A stretch of 64,000 nt of DNA from Dysidea avara (Eukaryota > Porifera > Demospongiae > Dictyoceratida > Dysideidae). Shown here in pieces: positions 24,334-35,529 of the stretch (the first letter of the stretch is position 1; each line of letters starts with the position of its first letter). The stretch covers positions 59,284,574-59,348,573 of the forward strand of contig NC_089272.1 in NCBI RefSeq assembly GCF_963678975.1, given 5' to 3'. The notes below the pieces were generated by a model, which saw only the letters and a program-made list of their open reading frames with translations, had not been told where the DNA came from and searched no databases. The translations under genes and the position numbers were made by a program.

Positions 24334-25771
24334 GTAAGCCAGTGATTATTACTTATAGCATTGCTAAAAGGTTGTCCGGAAATTAACACTTTGCCTTTGC
24401 CTATAATGCTTTGTCTTCTTATGCTTTGACAAGTCTTTGCCTTTACTTGTCAAACTATATAGCACACTATCAACAGGCCAGCATTCTATAGTGTTAAGTG
24501 TAGCTATATATTAAGGTTTGAACAAACCTGTGCACTAGTATACAGTAGCCTGTACAAAGAATATTGACTACTTTATGCTTATCTTTTATATATATATATA
24601 TAATACTGTACCTTATCCCAATTACCTGTGTGACAAAAACAAGATGCATAGATTAATTGGACAAGATGTATACCAACAAGTAACTTATTATCTGGTGCAA
24701 CACTTTAAGTGTATATAGCAATTGCAAGCAGTTTTGGGTTTAACAGTGCAGCTGCTTCTTTTTGGAATAGTGTAAAGAAAAGCTGCTTGATATGATCTTA
24801 GTTGATCACCTTGGCTATCTATATAAAGTGAGTAGAGAATCCGAAGCTAACACATACGTATAGAGAGTAAACAACTGAAGTTGAAGTGTCACAGTGATAC
24901 AATAGTGAGGCTGAGTTGAGGTTTTGATTGTGTCATTTTGAAGTGTTTTAGCTATACAATCTGAGCTGGAGACACATGCAGCCTTTCGTGTAGCAAAATA
25001 AATGCTATATAGTAACTAGCTGCTCATAACTAATGGTGAATACCATTCACCCGACAGGGTGTTAACTTTAAAACTTTCTGTATACACTACAGGTGTTAAA
25101 GGGATTCAAAAGACAATAATTTTACTTAAAATGATTTGTACCATAAAAATAAAATCACCACGATGTTCATCATAAATTATTGTAAAGCCCCATGCCAAGC
25201 TTCGTCTTCATATGTATTAGCTCAGATTATGAAGCAATCACACAAGTTACAGTTAATGCATATCAATTCATATTATTCCAGGATTTTATTGGAAAATATA
25301 GGTACTGCAACACCTAGTAAAGGCACAAACCTGTGCTCTCTCACCTGCCAGCGTCTTAGAGACAGTCCTAGACTCCCAGAGAAACACGCATCATCCCAGA
25401 TACTGTTGAAGCACTGCTTATTCTGCTTTTATTTGCCTTGATTGGCTTTTTCTGAACTTTAGGATTATGCCAATGGCCTAGCTCTCTTAGTATAAGCGAA
25501 ATTTGAACAAGTATTCTGAAACGGCATTTGGCTTTGTGGCTAATGTCAATTTTTTGCAATAAGCAATACCTTTTCAGTCAGTATGCTGTATGCTACACAA
25601 GATTTGATAGTCCCAGAAACCATACTATTCATGCACATTATATCAGCTGATTGCAGCAATGCTTATAAATACAAATAGTTGTATGTACCATGTGGCCATA
25701 TTGTATGTACCATAATGTTCAACGTGGCCACATGAACACAATATGCAGTTAATGCCATACAATAATGCTAG

Positions 25772-26820
25772 GTGGTGGAGTGTTCGGATGGTGATGCAAC
25801 TTACCAAAAACAATATCCTAAAGAAAACATTCCTTATAAGGTTACAGCATTAAAGTGTGCTTACTTGGCTAACTATTCCTATGAAGAGTACAGCAAAGTA
25901 CAGGGGAAGATCAACTCTATGTCAACAAAGTTTAATTTTAATCACTTAAACATTACAACAGATCTCAATAATGTGACTAGTAGTGCTGACACTCAGGGTT
26001 TTGTGGCCATAGACGAAACAAACTGTGAAGTTTTTATTGCGTTTAGAGGCACAGAGAGCTTCCAAGATATTATAAATGATGTCAATCTTTATGGACACAG
26101 TGAGATGTCATCATATGGTGGAAAGGGTACTGACGATTTTGCCACATTTCTTAAAGGTTTCAACAAAGCTCTTTTGCCTGTCTATGAATCCAAAATTTAG
26201 CCAGCAGTGGTTGATGCTTTACGAAAAGGAATGAAGGTTTACTTTGTAGGCCATAGCCTTGGTGGAATATTGGCAACTATGGCAGCCATCAGGACGTACC
26301 ATGAGAATTACGATAATACAAAGTATGCAAAAGCTTGTACCTTTTTGTTTATGGCTGCCCTCGTGGCATTGGAGGAGGTTGGAAATTTTATGACTACAAC
26401 AACAAGCCTAAAGTTCATTCTTATAACATTAAAATCAGAAATGATTTAGTTACAAATTGTCAATTGATGTCAGGATTTGAGTCACCAGACAAAGTCTACA
26501 GCCTAGGAGAATATGATGGCAGTTCTCGTCAAGCCCATTCCATGTCAAGTTACATTGAAAAGTTGGAAAAACTTGCTAATGATACATACAATCATAATAT
26601 ACCAGCAAGGGATTCTACCTTGATAGCATCAACCAATTGTGAACGTAGAGAACAAGTGGGCTGTTCAAGTACGTGGTTTTCAAAATGGTGCTGGATTAGA
26701 TGTAATCCTGATAACTTTGATGACTGGTGTTGGACCAGAGAATTAGATGAAAGGCGCAACTATAAAATGTGTGAGGAGCAGCAAGACAACCTCAGCTGTG
26801 GAGATAACGGATGTTCATAG
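25772..26820 (+). pseudogene. Class-3 lipase catalytic exon with one in-frame stop and one frameshift
   Basis: Acceptor aatgctag ends at 25771. The exon encodes a class-3 (alpha/beta hydrolase) lipase core: FVAIDETNCEVFIAFRGTES near the oxyanion-side strand, the nucleophile elbow GHSLGG (about 26237-26254), a candidate acid in IRNDLVTN, and a candidate histidine in QAHSMSSYIE. The C-terminal tail is cysteine-rich and ends at 26818-26820. TAG at 26198-26200 interrupts the frame exactly where the family would continue (ESKI*PAVVDALRKG); one base change from CAG would explain it. A second break at about 26325-26340 shifts the frame, after which YGCPRGIGGGWKFYD continues. Either a recent pseudogene or an assembly with errors; the other exons look intact. 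No restored product is given. Confidence 0.78.
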
Positions 26821-27600
26821 AGACACTAGAATGGTTGTCCCAGCATTGTTGTTAAAACATTTTTTTTGTTGTTGTGCTATCAGACTAGCTATATGCACAG
26901 TGCATGTTATTAGTTACTACATCCAATTGCAGTATAGTTTTATAATGTGACTATAATTTAATTCATGCTAACCAAAGGCTGATTAAGGGTACAGGGATAG
27001 GGGAGAGTTTAAGGCACTGATTCATTATTATATAGGCAAATAATTAATCAGATACGTAAATAATTATTTCATTGTGTTTTACTGTTTAGCTATAATAAAT
27101 ATTGCCAAAAAAGGTATCTTCTACTAAGGTAATTACTTGTAACTACAATACCTACTACACCTTCGGTGACTTGGCATAAACATGCACTTTATACTCTCAC
27201 TGCTAGATGACTTGAGTAACATAGAAGGGGCTGAGATAAAGTACCAATAAAATGTAACGTAGTGTATTTCCCACCCTTTCCATTCCCACACAGGTTCATT
27301 CTTTATGGGTGCATGTCACTGTTCACACTGCTGTTTCCCTCTCATTATTAGTGATAGTTTAATTCAATAGGGCACACAATAACCATCTGCGTGGGAACAC
27401 TATGCAAAGACCAGAAATTTGGCATAAACTACGGTGCATCTCATCACAAAAAGTCATACAAAAAGTAACTGAATGGAATAGTAGTATAACCTATAGTCGG
27501 TATTATCTACATGCTTCTATGGCCAATGAATTGCTGTAAAAAAAACCTAAAAGTTAGGGTGGCATGAAGCTATGAGAGTTCGTGAGTAAGGCAGGACTAT
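26821..27600. other. 3' flank of the lipase gene, no further gene
   Basis: AT-rich. An aataaa-like signal occurs near 27092 (ctataataaatattg). Nothing else recognised. Confidence 0.4.
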
Positions 27601-28777
27601 GTTATTTACTTCTATGTGGCTAACGGCTGACTTTTGGTAGATGTCAATAGTGATGGGACAAGTTGTATAATCAGACTGAAACAGAAACCTACACCAAAGA
27701 GTACTATTATTATTATTTGTGCATTTAAAATCTATGTACCGGTAGTTTTTGCACTAAAAGTACCTCAAGATCCAATCTTGTGATTATAAAATTTTAAAAA
27801 TAACTAATAAAAATTTTACTTTGTGGTCTACCATTTGCAATCCTGTTATATGAATACTTTTATTTTCTCTTTTGTAGTCCACTATTGAGACTAATAAGAC
27901 ACAATAATGCCATGCAAAGCAGTCCAACCAAACCTCATAACTATTACTGTAACAGACAGTAAAGTTACAGTTTCCTCTTTTTGTGTACACTATTTATTGA
28001 AATTTGTTTCACTTACTATTTGGTTAAATTGTTTCCAGATTCAACCCTGTGATAGTTTTTAGTGGACACACTCCAGACCCTTCCATCTAAAGCAAACTGT
28101 GTGCACTTCTTGTGAAGTGCCTTTAGTCTATCCCCTGCAATTGACACTTTAACACACAAACCCTCTCATAACTGTTTGGATATTAATTTTTCAGTTTGAA
28201 TCATGCTACGTAACTATACTGTAGAGCCTACCATGCACCTCAAAATTCAAAAGCTAGTATTGACAAATATCTGTAGTCAATACGATCCTTCTCTGTACTT
28301 TCCACTTCCTGTTCTTTAATCAAGGGATAGTTTTAAAAAGAATATTTGATAGCAACCTCACACAATAATTAAGCAATGGGAGCACAATAAAACCAAGCAT
28401 ATGAATGCAATAAAACCAGACGTGTAGATGCAATAAAACCAAGCAATGTGCATGGGCACAGTGGAACTAAGCGATGTGGGTGCAATCACACCAAGCATGT
28501 AGGAACAACAAAACCAGGTATGTATGTGGGCATGCACTAACTACACCCCATCACAACATTTTTACATGGAGACAGTCCAAGATGAGTCACAGTAACACCA
28601 GTGTTTAACAGTAACTTGCTGAGATACTTTTAAAGTACAGTATCAGTACCTTGACATAAAATATTTGAATAGACTTGTTTACAGTTGCTGCTATGTATAT
28701 TGATATGTTAGCAGATGTTGAATGATAAAATTAATGATAGCACATACATACTTAAAGGGGTTAACAATTTGGTAACA
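27601..28777. repeat. Segmental duplication, copy 2, first part
   Basis: Homologous in order to about 16680-17770 (for example agactgaaac-type sequence near 27680, and acttcctgttctttaatcaa near 28308). It is interrupted at 28777/28778 by composite element A and resumes at 33953. Confidence 0.7.
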
Positions 28778-29211
28778 TCAAGACACACGGTAGTGTGTCG
28801 TGCGGCCCAAGAAGCCGGCGCGCCACACCGTGAGTATATTAACAGGAAGAAAGAAAACGCAATTTTCACACCTATGTAGCTCTGATCCCTACTCCGATTG
28901 GAACCAAATTTGCTACAGAAGTGCCGGCCAGTCAGGGGAGTCTACATATCAAATTTGAAGAAAATCGCTCCAGCCATTTCCGAGATACGAGCGAACAAAA
29001 TTTTATTTTAATTTCTTCGTTTTTTCTTCTTCTACTTCTTCATTTCGCACACTTCGCAAAATCCACCATACACACGAAGTCGTGCTCCAATCTAGCTGAA
29101 ATTTGGCACACATAAAGGACTCATTAAGGCGGATCTTAGTACCAACTTTGGTAGGAATCCGATGAACATTCACGGAGTTATGACCGATTATTTGCGTAAA
29201 ATAAGGTCGAA

Positions 29212-29222
29212 GGTCTGTCACG
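29212..29222. repeat. Left target-site duplication of the nested LINE
   Basis: GGTCTGTCACG is repeated exactly at 31863-31873 after the LINE's A-tail. This fixes the LINE boundaries. Confidence 0.9.
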
Positions 29223-29322
29223 TGTGAGGGATATTTTACTTGACAAACATCCTGCAGGGCGCCCTTTGGATTCTAGTGCAGTTATTGCTCCCTCTCCACA
29301 TGCTTTCCGCCCTCATCCAGTA

Positions 29323-29564
29323 TATGTGACCCGGTCTGCGAAAAGGGCTCTTATAGCCTTTCCAATTATCCATGTTTGGCTAATCATAACTCCTAATCTA
29401 CTAAAGCTATCACCATGTAATTACACCCACAGCTACTGCCAGGTTAGGGTTGTTGAGTGACCAAATTGTAGGCTTGTACCATATTCACCAGTCAAGTTAT
29501 GGGTTACCATATGTATGCAATTGGAAAGGCTATAAGAGCCCTTTTCGCAGACCGGGTCACATAT
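29323..29564. mobile_element. TGTGACC-type MITE, copy 3 (inside the LINE)
   Basis: Terminal inverted repeats of about 45 bp start TGTGACCCGGTCTGCG and end CGCAGACCGGGTCACA, flanked by TA. It interrupts the reverse-transcriptase coding frame. Arms are nearly identical, suggesting recent insertion. Confidence 0.9.
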
Positions 29565-31130
29565 TATGATTGTATCACTGGTTCTTTGATCCGTGCAGTT
29601 GCGTTACATGTTGATGGGGAAGCTGGACCATCTAATTTGGATGCTCATGATTGGCGACGTATCTGTACTTCCTATCATAGTGCCTCTGCTGATATATGTA
29701 ATGCTTTAGCTTCTTTTGCTCGACACCTATGTACAGAATTTGTGGATCCATCTGGTTTGGAGGCTTATACTGCTTGTCGTCTAATTGCTCTGGATAAAAA
29801 TCCAGGAGTTCGGCCAATTGGTGTTGGTGAAGTTGTTAGAAGAATCATAAGTAAAACTATCCTTTCAGTGGCTAGTGTGGAGACACAAAAATCTGCTGGT
29901 TCTCTTCAACTATGTGCTGGTCAACCATCTGGCTGTGAATCTGCTGTCCATGTTTTGAGACACATTTTTGATGACAGTTCTACTCAGGCTGCTTTATTAG
30001 TGGATGCTTCTAATGCCTTTAATAATTTGAATCCCCAGCTTGCTTTAGTCAACATTCCATCTGTTTGTCCTGTCTTGTTGAATATTGTCATAAATACTTA
30101 TCGTACTGATGCCAAACTCTTTGTTGGGGGTGAGACCATTCTATCACGTGAAGGTACTACACAGGGAGATCCTTTGGCCATGGCTATGTATGCCTTGGCC
30201 TTAGTTCCAATGATTAATCATTTGCATGGCCATATTAAGCAGGTGTACATGTGGTATGCGGATGATGCTGCAGCAGCAGGTCTTCTTACTAATTTGAGAT
30301 CCTGGTGGAATATGTTATGTGATATTGGACCCCAATATGGCTATTTTGTTAACTCAGCTAAAACATTTCAGATTGTTAAGGAGGAGCATGTTGTGCAGGC
30401 ACATTCAATTTTTACAGACACTGGCATTCAAATCACTACTGAGGGAAAACGCTACCTTGGTTCTGCTTTGGGATCTCCTGCCTTTGTTGAATCATATGTG
30501 AATGGGAAGGTTAAAGAGTGGTCTGATGAACTGTTTAAGTTGTGCAAATTTGCTACTTCACAGCCACATGCTGCTTTTTCTGCTCATACTCATGGATTGT
30601 TTGGAAGATGGATTTATCTCTCCAGAACTTTGCCCAATATTTCTGAGTCACTTTCTCCTTTGGAACAAAATATCCGTTTGCATTTCCTGCCCACCTTAAC
30701 TGGTAAATGTGTATTTAGTGATCTTGAGAGACAATTACTGTCATTGCCTTCACGCTTGGGTGGTCTCGGCATTATTAACCCATGTGCGTCATCTGTTGCT
30801 CAGTTTGATTCTTCACAGAAAGTGACTGGTCCCCTGGTATCTCTCCTTATTGAACAGATAACTGAGTTCACTGTCACTGAACTTGATAAGCAATTTGTTT
30901 TGAAGCAGGAAATCTATCTTAAGAACCGTCGCAGCTGTGAAGAGTTGGCTTCTGCTCTTCATCCCCAGCTTTCTCTGGATCTGCAGCGTGCTAGGGAATT
31001 TGCTTGTTTGAAGGGAGCATCCAGCTGGTTGACTGCTTTACCGATTGATGAGCATGGGTTTGCTCTGCATAAGAGTGATTTCCGTGATGCTGTTTGCCTC
31101 CGTTATATGGCTGGCCTCTACTCCATCTGC
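29565..31130 (+). pseudogene. Reverse transcriptase region of the LINE
   Basis: After the MITE the frame continues as a non-LTR reverse transcriptase. Landmarks are RLIALDKNPGVRPIGVGEV, the first catalytic aspartate in LLVDASNAFNNL (about 29997-30030), GTTQGDPLAM, and the catalytic YADD followed by AAAAG (about 30255-30270). The thumb and linker region extends to MAGLYSIC near 31125, where the frame shifts by one or two bases. The enzyme would copy the element RNA at a nicked target. The family, common in corals and sponges, carries a C-terminal nuclease rather than an N-terminal apurinic-type one. The open frame begins upstream within MITE sequence, so the apparent ATG at 29499 is not a real start. 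Confidence 0.88.
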
Positions 31131-31135
31131 CTACT

Positions 31136-31795
31136 GAGTGTATCTGTGGGACTTCGTTTACAGTTGAACATGCTTTTACCTGTTCCCATGGTGGTTATCC
31201 AACATGACGCCATAACGAAGTTAGAGATATTACAGCCCAGTTAACGTCAGAAGTTTGTCCAAATGTAGCCACTGAGCCTACTTTGCAGCCTGTCTCTAGT
31301 GAACGATTTTTTCATCGCTCTGCAAATACTGAATGTGGTGCTCGTTTGGATGTGAGAGCTCAAGGATTCTGGGGTGTTCGTCATCAGCAAGCTTATTTTG
31401 ATGTTCGTGTTTTTAATCCATTGGCCAACACAAATCGCTGCAATTCTCTTGCCAGTTGCTTTCGGTCTCATGATCGAGAAAAGCGTAGGACTTACGAACA
31501 AAGTGTGCGTGAAATTGAAAGGGCATCATTCACACCTCTTGTGTTCTCAGCTTTGGGAGGAATAAGCAAGCCTGCAGAAACCACCCACAAAAGATTAGCC
31601 TCACTCCTTGCTACAAAGAAGAATCAACAATATAATGTTATGATCACCTTTATTCGCTGCAGATTATCTTTTTCCCTACTACGTTCAGCTATCATTTGTC
31701 TTCGTGGAAGTCGTTCTGCTGCTGGTCGGCCTCATAAAGATCTCACTGACTTTTCTCTTGCTGTGAGTGAGGGAAAGCTCCCTCTTTCTGACTGA
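31136..31795 (+). pseudogene. CCHC-type finger and restriction-like endonuclease region of the LINE
   Basis: In another frame from the reverse transcriptase the sequence reads TECICGTSFTVEHAFTCSHG, a C-x-C...H...C pattern like the zinc finger before the R2 endonuclease. One TGA codon (31205-31207) precedes RHNEVRD. Downstream are CGARLDVRAQGFW and FDVRVFNPLA, acidic residues at spacing typical of a PD-(D/E)XK nuclease, then SFTPLVFSALGG and RCRLSFSLLRSAI; stop at 31793-31795. Assignment to the restriction-like endonuclease group is inference from the RHN and DxxxxxFW...DVRVF arrangement. Confidence 0.75.
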
Positions 31796-32214
31796 TGACC
31801 TATATGCAATTTTGTGTGTGTTTGAATAATTAAAAACTATGGGGCATTGAAAAAAAAAAAAAGGTCTGTCACGCCTACAGGGTAAACCCCTTGGAGGAAT
31901 GAGTTGAAAATTGCTATGTGGATGGAGTAACCATCGTAAGAGTGCCTTTTTGTGGTTTGAAAGGAATCGAGATAAAGACCATGGAGATATGACGCAAAAC
32001 CCAACCTGTGTCACAATTACGCGATCGAATTTTATTAATATAAAACTATTAGTTTTCACGCCTACCAGGTAAACCGCTTAGAGCAATGAGCTGAAAATCA
32101 GTATGTAGCTGGAATAATCATCATAGAAAGTCCTTACAGTAGTACAGAAGAATCGGATTACAAACCACTGAGTTATGATTCGAAAGGCAACTACGTTTAG
32201 CAAATGTGAGATCG

Positions 32215-33605
32215 AGATACTCTAATAGAACAGTCACCTTAATAGAACATTCAGCTACGTTTATAACATAGAATTATATTACATTGCAGGTTATTCTGTA
32301 GGGAATTCAGCTACAACCAGTTAATCTGATAGACAATTCAGCTACAGGAAAGTCACCCTGTCAAGAGTTTACCTAGAAACAAATCACCCTGTAGAGAGAT
32401 CAGCTAGAAGAAGTCACCTTGTAGAGAGTTCAGTTACAAAGAAACCACCATGTAGAAAGCTCAGCTGCAAACAAATCACCCTGTAGACAGATCAGCTAGA
32501 AGAAGTCACCTTGTAGAGAGTTCAGTTACAAAGAAACTATGCACCATGTAGAGAGTTCAGCTGAAAACAAAATCATCCTGTAGAGAAATCAGCTAGAAGA
32601 AGTCACCCTGTAGAGAGTTCAGCTACAAAGAAACCATCATGTAGAGAGTTCAGCTGCAAAAAATCACCCTGGAGAGAGTTCAGCTACAAACAAACCGCCC
32701 TGTAGAAAGATCAGCTAGAAGAAGTTACCTTGTAGAGAGTTCAGTTACCAAGAAACCATCATGTAGAGAGTTCAGCTGCAAAGAAATCACCCTGTAGAGA
32801 GTTTAGCTGCAAACAATGCACCCTGTAAAGAGATCAGTTAGAAGAAGTTACCTTGTAGAGAGTTCAGTTACAAAGAAACCACCATGTAGAGAGTTCAGCT
32901 GCAAACAAATCACTCTGTAGAAATATCAGCTAGAAGAATTCACCTTGTAGAGAGTTCAGTTACAAAGAAACCACCATGTAGATAGTTCAGCTATAAACTA
33001 GTAACCCTGTAGAGACATCGACTAGAAGAAGTTACTTTGTAGAGAGTTCAGCTACACAGAAACCATCATGTGGAGAGTTCAACTACAAACAAGTAACCCT
33101 GTAGAGACATCAGCTAAAAGAAGTTACCTTGTAGAGAGTTCAGCTGCAAAGAAACCATCATGTAGAGAGTTCAGCTACAAACAAATCACCCTGTAGAAAT
33201 ATCAGCTAGAAGAAGTCACTTTGTAGAGATTTCAGTTACAAAGAAACCACCGTGTAGAGAGTTCGGCTACAAACTAGTGACCCTGTAGAGACATCAGCTA
33301 GAAGAAGTTACCTTGTAGAGGGTTCAGTTACAAAGAAACCACCATGTAGAAATTTCAGCTGCAAACAAATCGCCCTGTAGAAAATTCAGCTACAAACAAA
33401 TTGTCCTGTATAAAGATCAGCTAAAAGAAGTTACTTTGTGGATAGTTCAGCTACAAACAAATCACCCTGTGGAGAGATTAGCTAGAAGAAATTACCTTGT
33501 AGATAGTTCAGCTACAAACAATTCACCCTGTAGAGAGATCAGCTAGAAGAAGTCACCTTGTAGAGTGTTCAGTTATAAAAAAACACCATGTAGAGTGTTC
33601 TGTAA
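32215..33605 (+). repeat. Satellite array A (30-31-bp monomers, higher-order)
   Basis: It begins at the word actctaatagaacagtca, then a series of monomers ending gtagagag. Three monomer types alternate: gatcagctagaagaagttac, gttcagctacaaagaaacca and gttcagctgcaaacaaatca, each followed by 10-11 bases ending gtagaga. There is no spacer between monomers and a TAG in each unit, so it is non-coding. Confidence 0.95.
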
Positions 33606-33759
33606 TAAATATATGTAATATATGTATAATTTGTACATTTACTGATAAAATCAGAAATATGTAAAGTATTTGACATCTGCTTCATCTTTTCTTCTTCCTG
33701 TGGTAAAGAAAAAAGATAGGTTAAAATATCTCCAGTATACAAATACAAAAAGAAGTGAA

Positions 33760-33952
33760 ATCTAATCAAAAACAGCTAAGCAGGTGCGGCCCCCAAAACG
33801 GCCATTGTGAAAAAAGATGTGAAATCCGAGGTGATGGCCAAGAAATGGCTGTGATGGTAGGTTAATGGTAAAAATTTTAATAATGACAATTTAGGTGAAT
33901 TTTGTGCCAAGACCCGCACCTTTTTTTACAGCTTAGCTGTTTTTGATTAGAT
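33760..33952. repeat. Fold-back terminus F3 (right arm mostly deleted)
   Basis: The left arm (aaacagctaagc, gatggccaagaaatggctgt) is complete. The right arm keeps only the outer cgcacctttttttacagctt and ttgattagat. The internal deletion distinguishes it from F4 and F5. Confidence 0.75.
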
Positions 33953-34710
33953 AATATTATGCAACAAAGATGATACATTTAATGACACCTTTGGAGAGGA
34001 TAATATGAACACGTATATGCATACAGCCTTGGAAATGGTCAGGATGAATACCACATACAGTAGCTAGTACACATAAGTTGCCAGCTAATTCTGCATTATG
34101 GTACATTCATGTACATTATAAGCTGAGTTTGGATAGTGTGACCTGTCAGAAACCAGCAGCTATGTCATTCAGAATAACATCACAACCAACCACTCTTCCA
34201 AGGCCTGACTGATTGAAGCTTAAAACTTTTGTTGAAGTACTAAAGTGTTTTTAACCTGCAACAACAACATTTTATATGTAGTTGAAATGGAAACATACAG
34301 TATGTATTAGATCAAAATGCAGTTACGTATAGCTGTTTTGAAAAAATACTGTAGGAAAATAACTTGCCATTATTTTCACAGCAGGTGCAGTAAACTCAGG
34401 ATTTTGCAAGTCCATTGTAGTGAGTCATATTATAAAAACTAAATGGAACTCATGTGAAAGACAGCTAGGCTAATTTCACCAAATTCTTATGAAGTACTTT
34501 GTATTGGTTCTTATACTAACAAGTTCTGACAAATATCTTGCAATACACTGTAGAGAGAAAAATTGCTCAATGCTAAAATGTTTAATAACCAAAAAGCATA
34601 GGTGGACAGCTATCATAATGATTCCATATTTAAATTTGTAATAGTGAAGCTTACAGCAAACCAGAATAATATTTACAATAACTTCAAATCACTAACAGAT
34701 TACTTGCTGA
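33953..34710. repeat. Segmental duplication, copy 2, second part
   Basis: Matches 17836-18780 (for example cttggaaatggtcaggatga near 34028 with 17880, and caatacactgtag near 34540 with 18613). It is cut again at 34710/34711 by element B. Confidence 0.7.
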
Positions 34711-35529
34711 TCAAGACACACGGTAGTGTGTCGTGCGGCCCAAGAAGCCGGCGCGTAACACCCGTAAGTATATTGACAGGAAGAAAGAAAACGCAATTTT
34801 CGCACCTCCGTAGCTCTGTGCTTCCTTGATGAAACAAGACGATTTTTGCTGTGGACATGCCCCCCAACTGCAGCACTCTACATTCCAACTTTGAGCGAAA
34901 TCGCTTCGCGCGTTCCCGAGATATGCGACTTCAAAAATTGGCTGAGTTTCTTCGTTTTTTTTTTCCTTATTTTTCTTGTCGCACACTTACAAAAACTGCT
35001 ATAAAACTCGAACGCGTTATCCGATTGCCTTGAAATTTGGCACACAGAAGGGGGGTATAAAGGCGCATCTCGGTACCAACTTTGGCTGGAATACCATAAA
35101 CAGACAAAGAGTTATGAGCGATTATGCACGAAAAATAACACCAATATGTTGTCACGCCTACAGGGTAAACCGCGTATGGGAAGAAGCTGAAAATCGGTGG
35201 GTGAATAGGTTAACTATTGAACCTCAAACCTTTTGTGGTTTGAAAGAAATCGAGCTAAAAACCAGGAAGATACAGCGAAAAAATCAACAGTGTGTAACAA
35301 TTACGCAATCGAGATTAGCTAATTTTTAATTTTTTAATTTTATTATTATTATTATTATTATGCTTGCCACGCCTACCAGGTAAACCGCTTGGGGTAATGT
35401 TTTCAAAATCGCTGTACAGATGGAGTTATCATCTTAGAAAGGCTCTTCAATGGTGTAGAAGAATCAGACTTAAAGCCACGGAGTTATAACACGAAATCCA
35501 ACTTGGTGTAGCAAGTGCGAGATCGAGAT

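Larger units (their letters stand above)
29223..31862 (+). mobile_element. 5'-truncated non-LTR retrotransposon with R2-like C-terminal nuclease region
   Basis: The insert begins in mid-coding sequence (RDILLDKHPAGRP) and ends in an A-tail of about 13 bases; an 11-bp exact target duplication flanks it. That is the signature of target-primed reverse transcription with 5' truncation. It is inserted in composite element A, and itself carries a TGTGACC-type MITE at 29323-29564, so three layers of insertion can be read. The coding region is interrupted by the MITE, one frameshift and one stop, so this copy is not autonomous. Confidence 0.9.
28778..33952 (+). mobile_element. Composite element A (satellite-bearing, carries a nested LINE)
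   Basis: It starts after an A with TCAAGACACACGGTAGTGTG. GACACAC and GTGTGTC form a hairpin with a GGTA loop, followed by a GC-rich stem-loop. The body modules run to 29222 and resume at 31863 after a LINE insertion. Then come two gtcacgcctac...aggtaaac modules (about 31869 and 32055), the word actctaatagaacagtca (32219-32236), the satellite array, a conserved tail (tataatttgtacattt, cttcatcttttcttcttcct) and a fold-back ending gattagat. There is no coding capacity of its own. The 5' context (A|TC) and terminal hairpin resemble a Helitron-like element, but no CTRR end was identified. Its borders agree with where it splits the segmental duplication. Confidence 0.75.

Noticed and set aside
28778..28850. 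Hammerhead or HDV-like ribozyme at the element 5' end
   Set aside because: The stem-loops are clear, but the catalytic core motifs of the hammerhead (CTGANGA...GAAA) are absent and I could not place an HDV-like fold.
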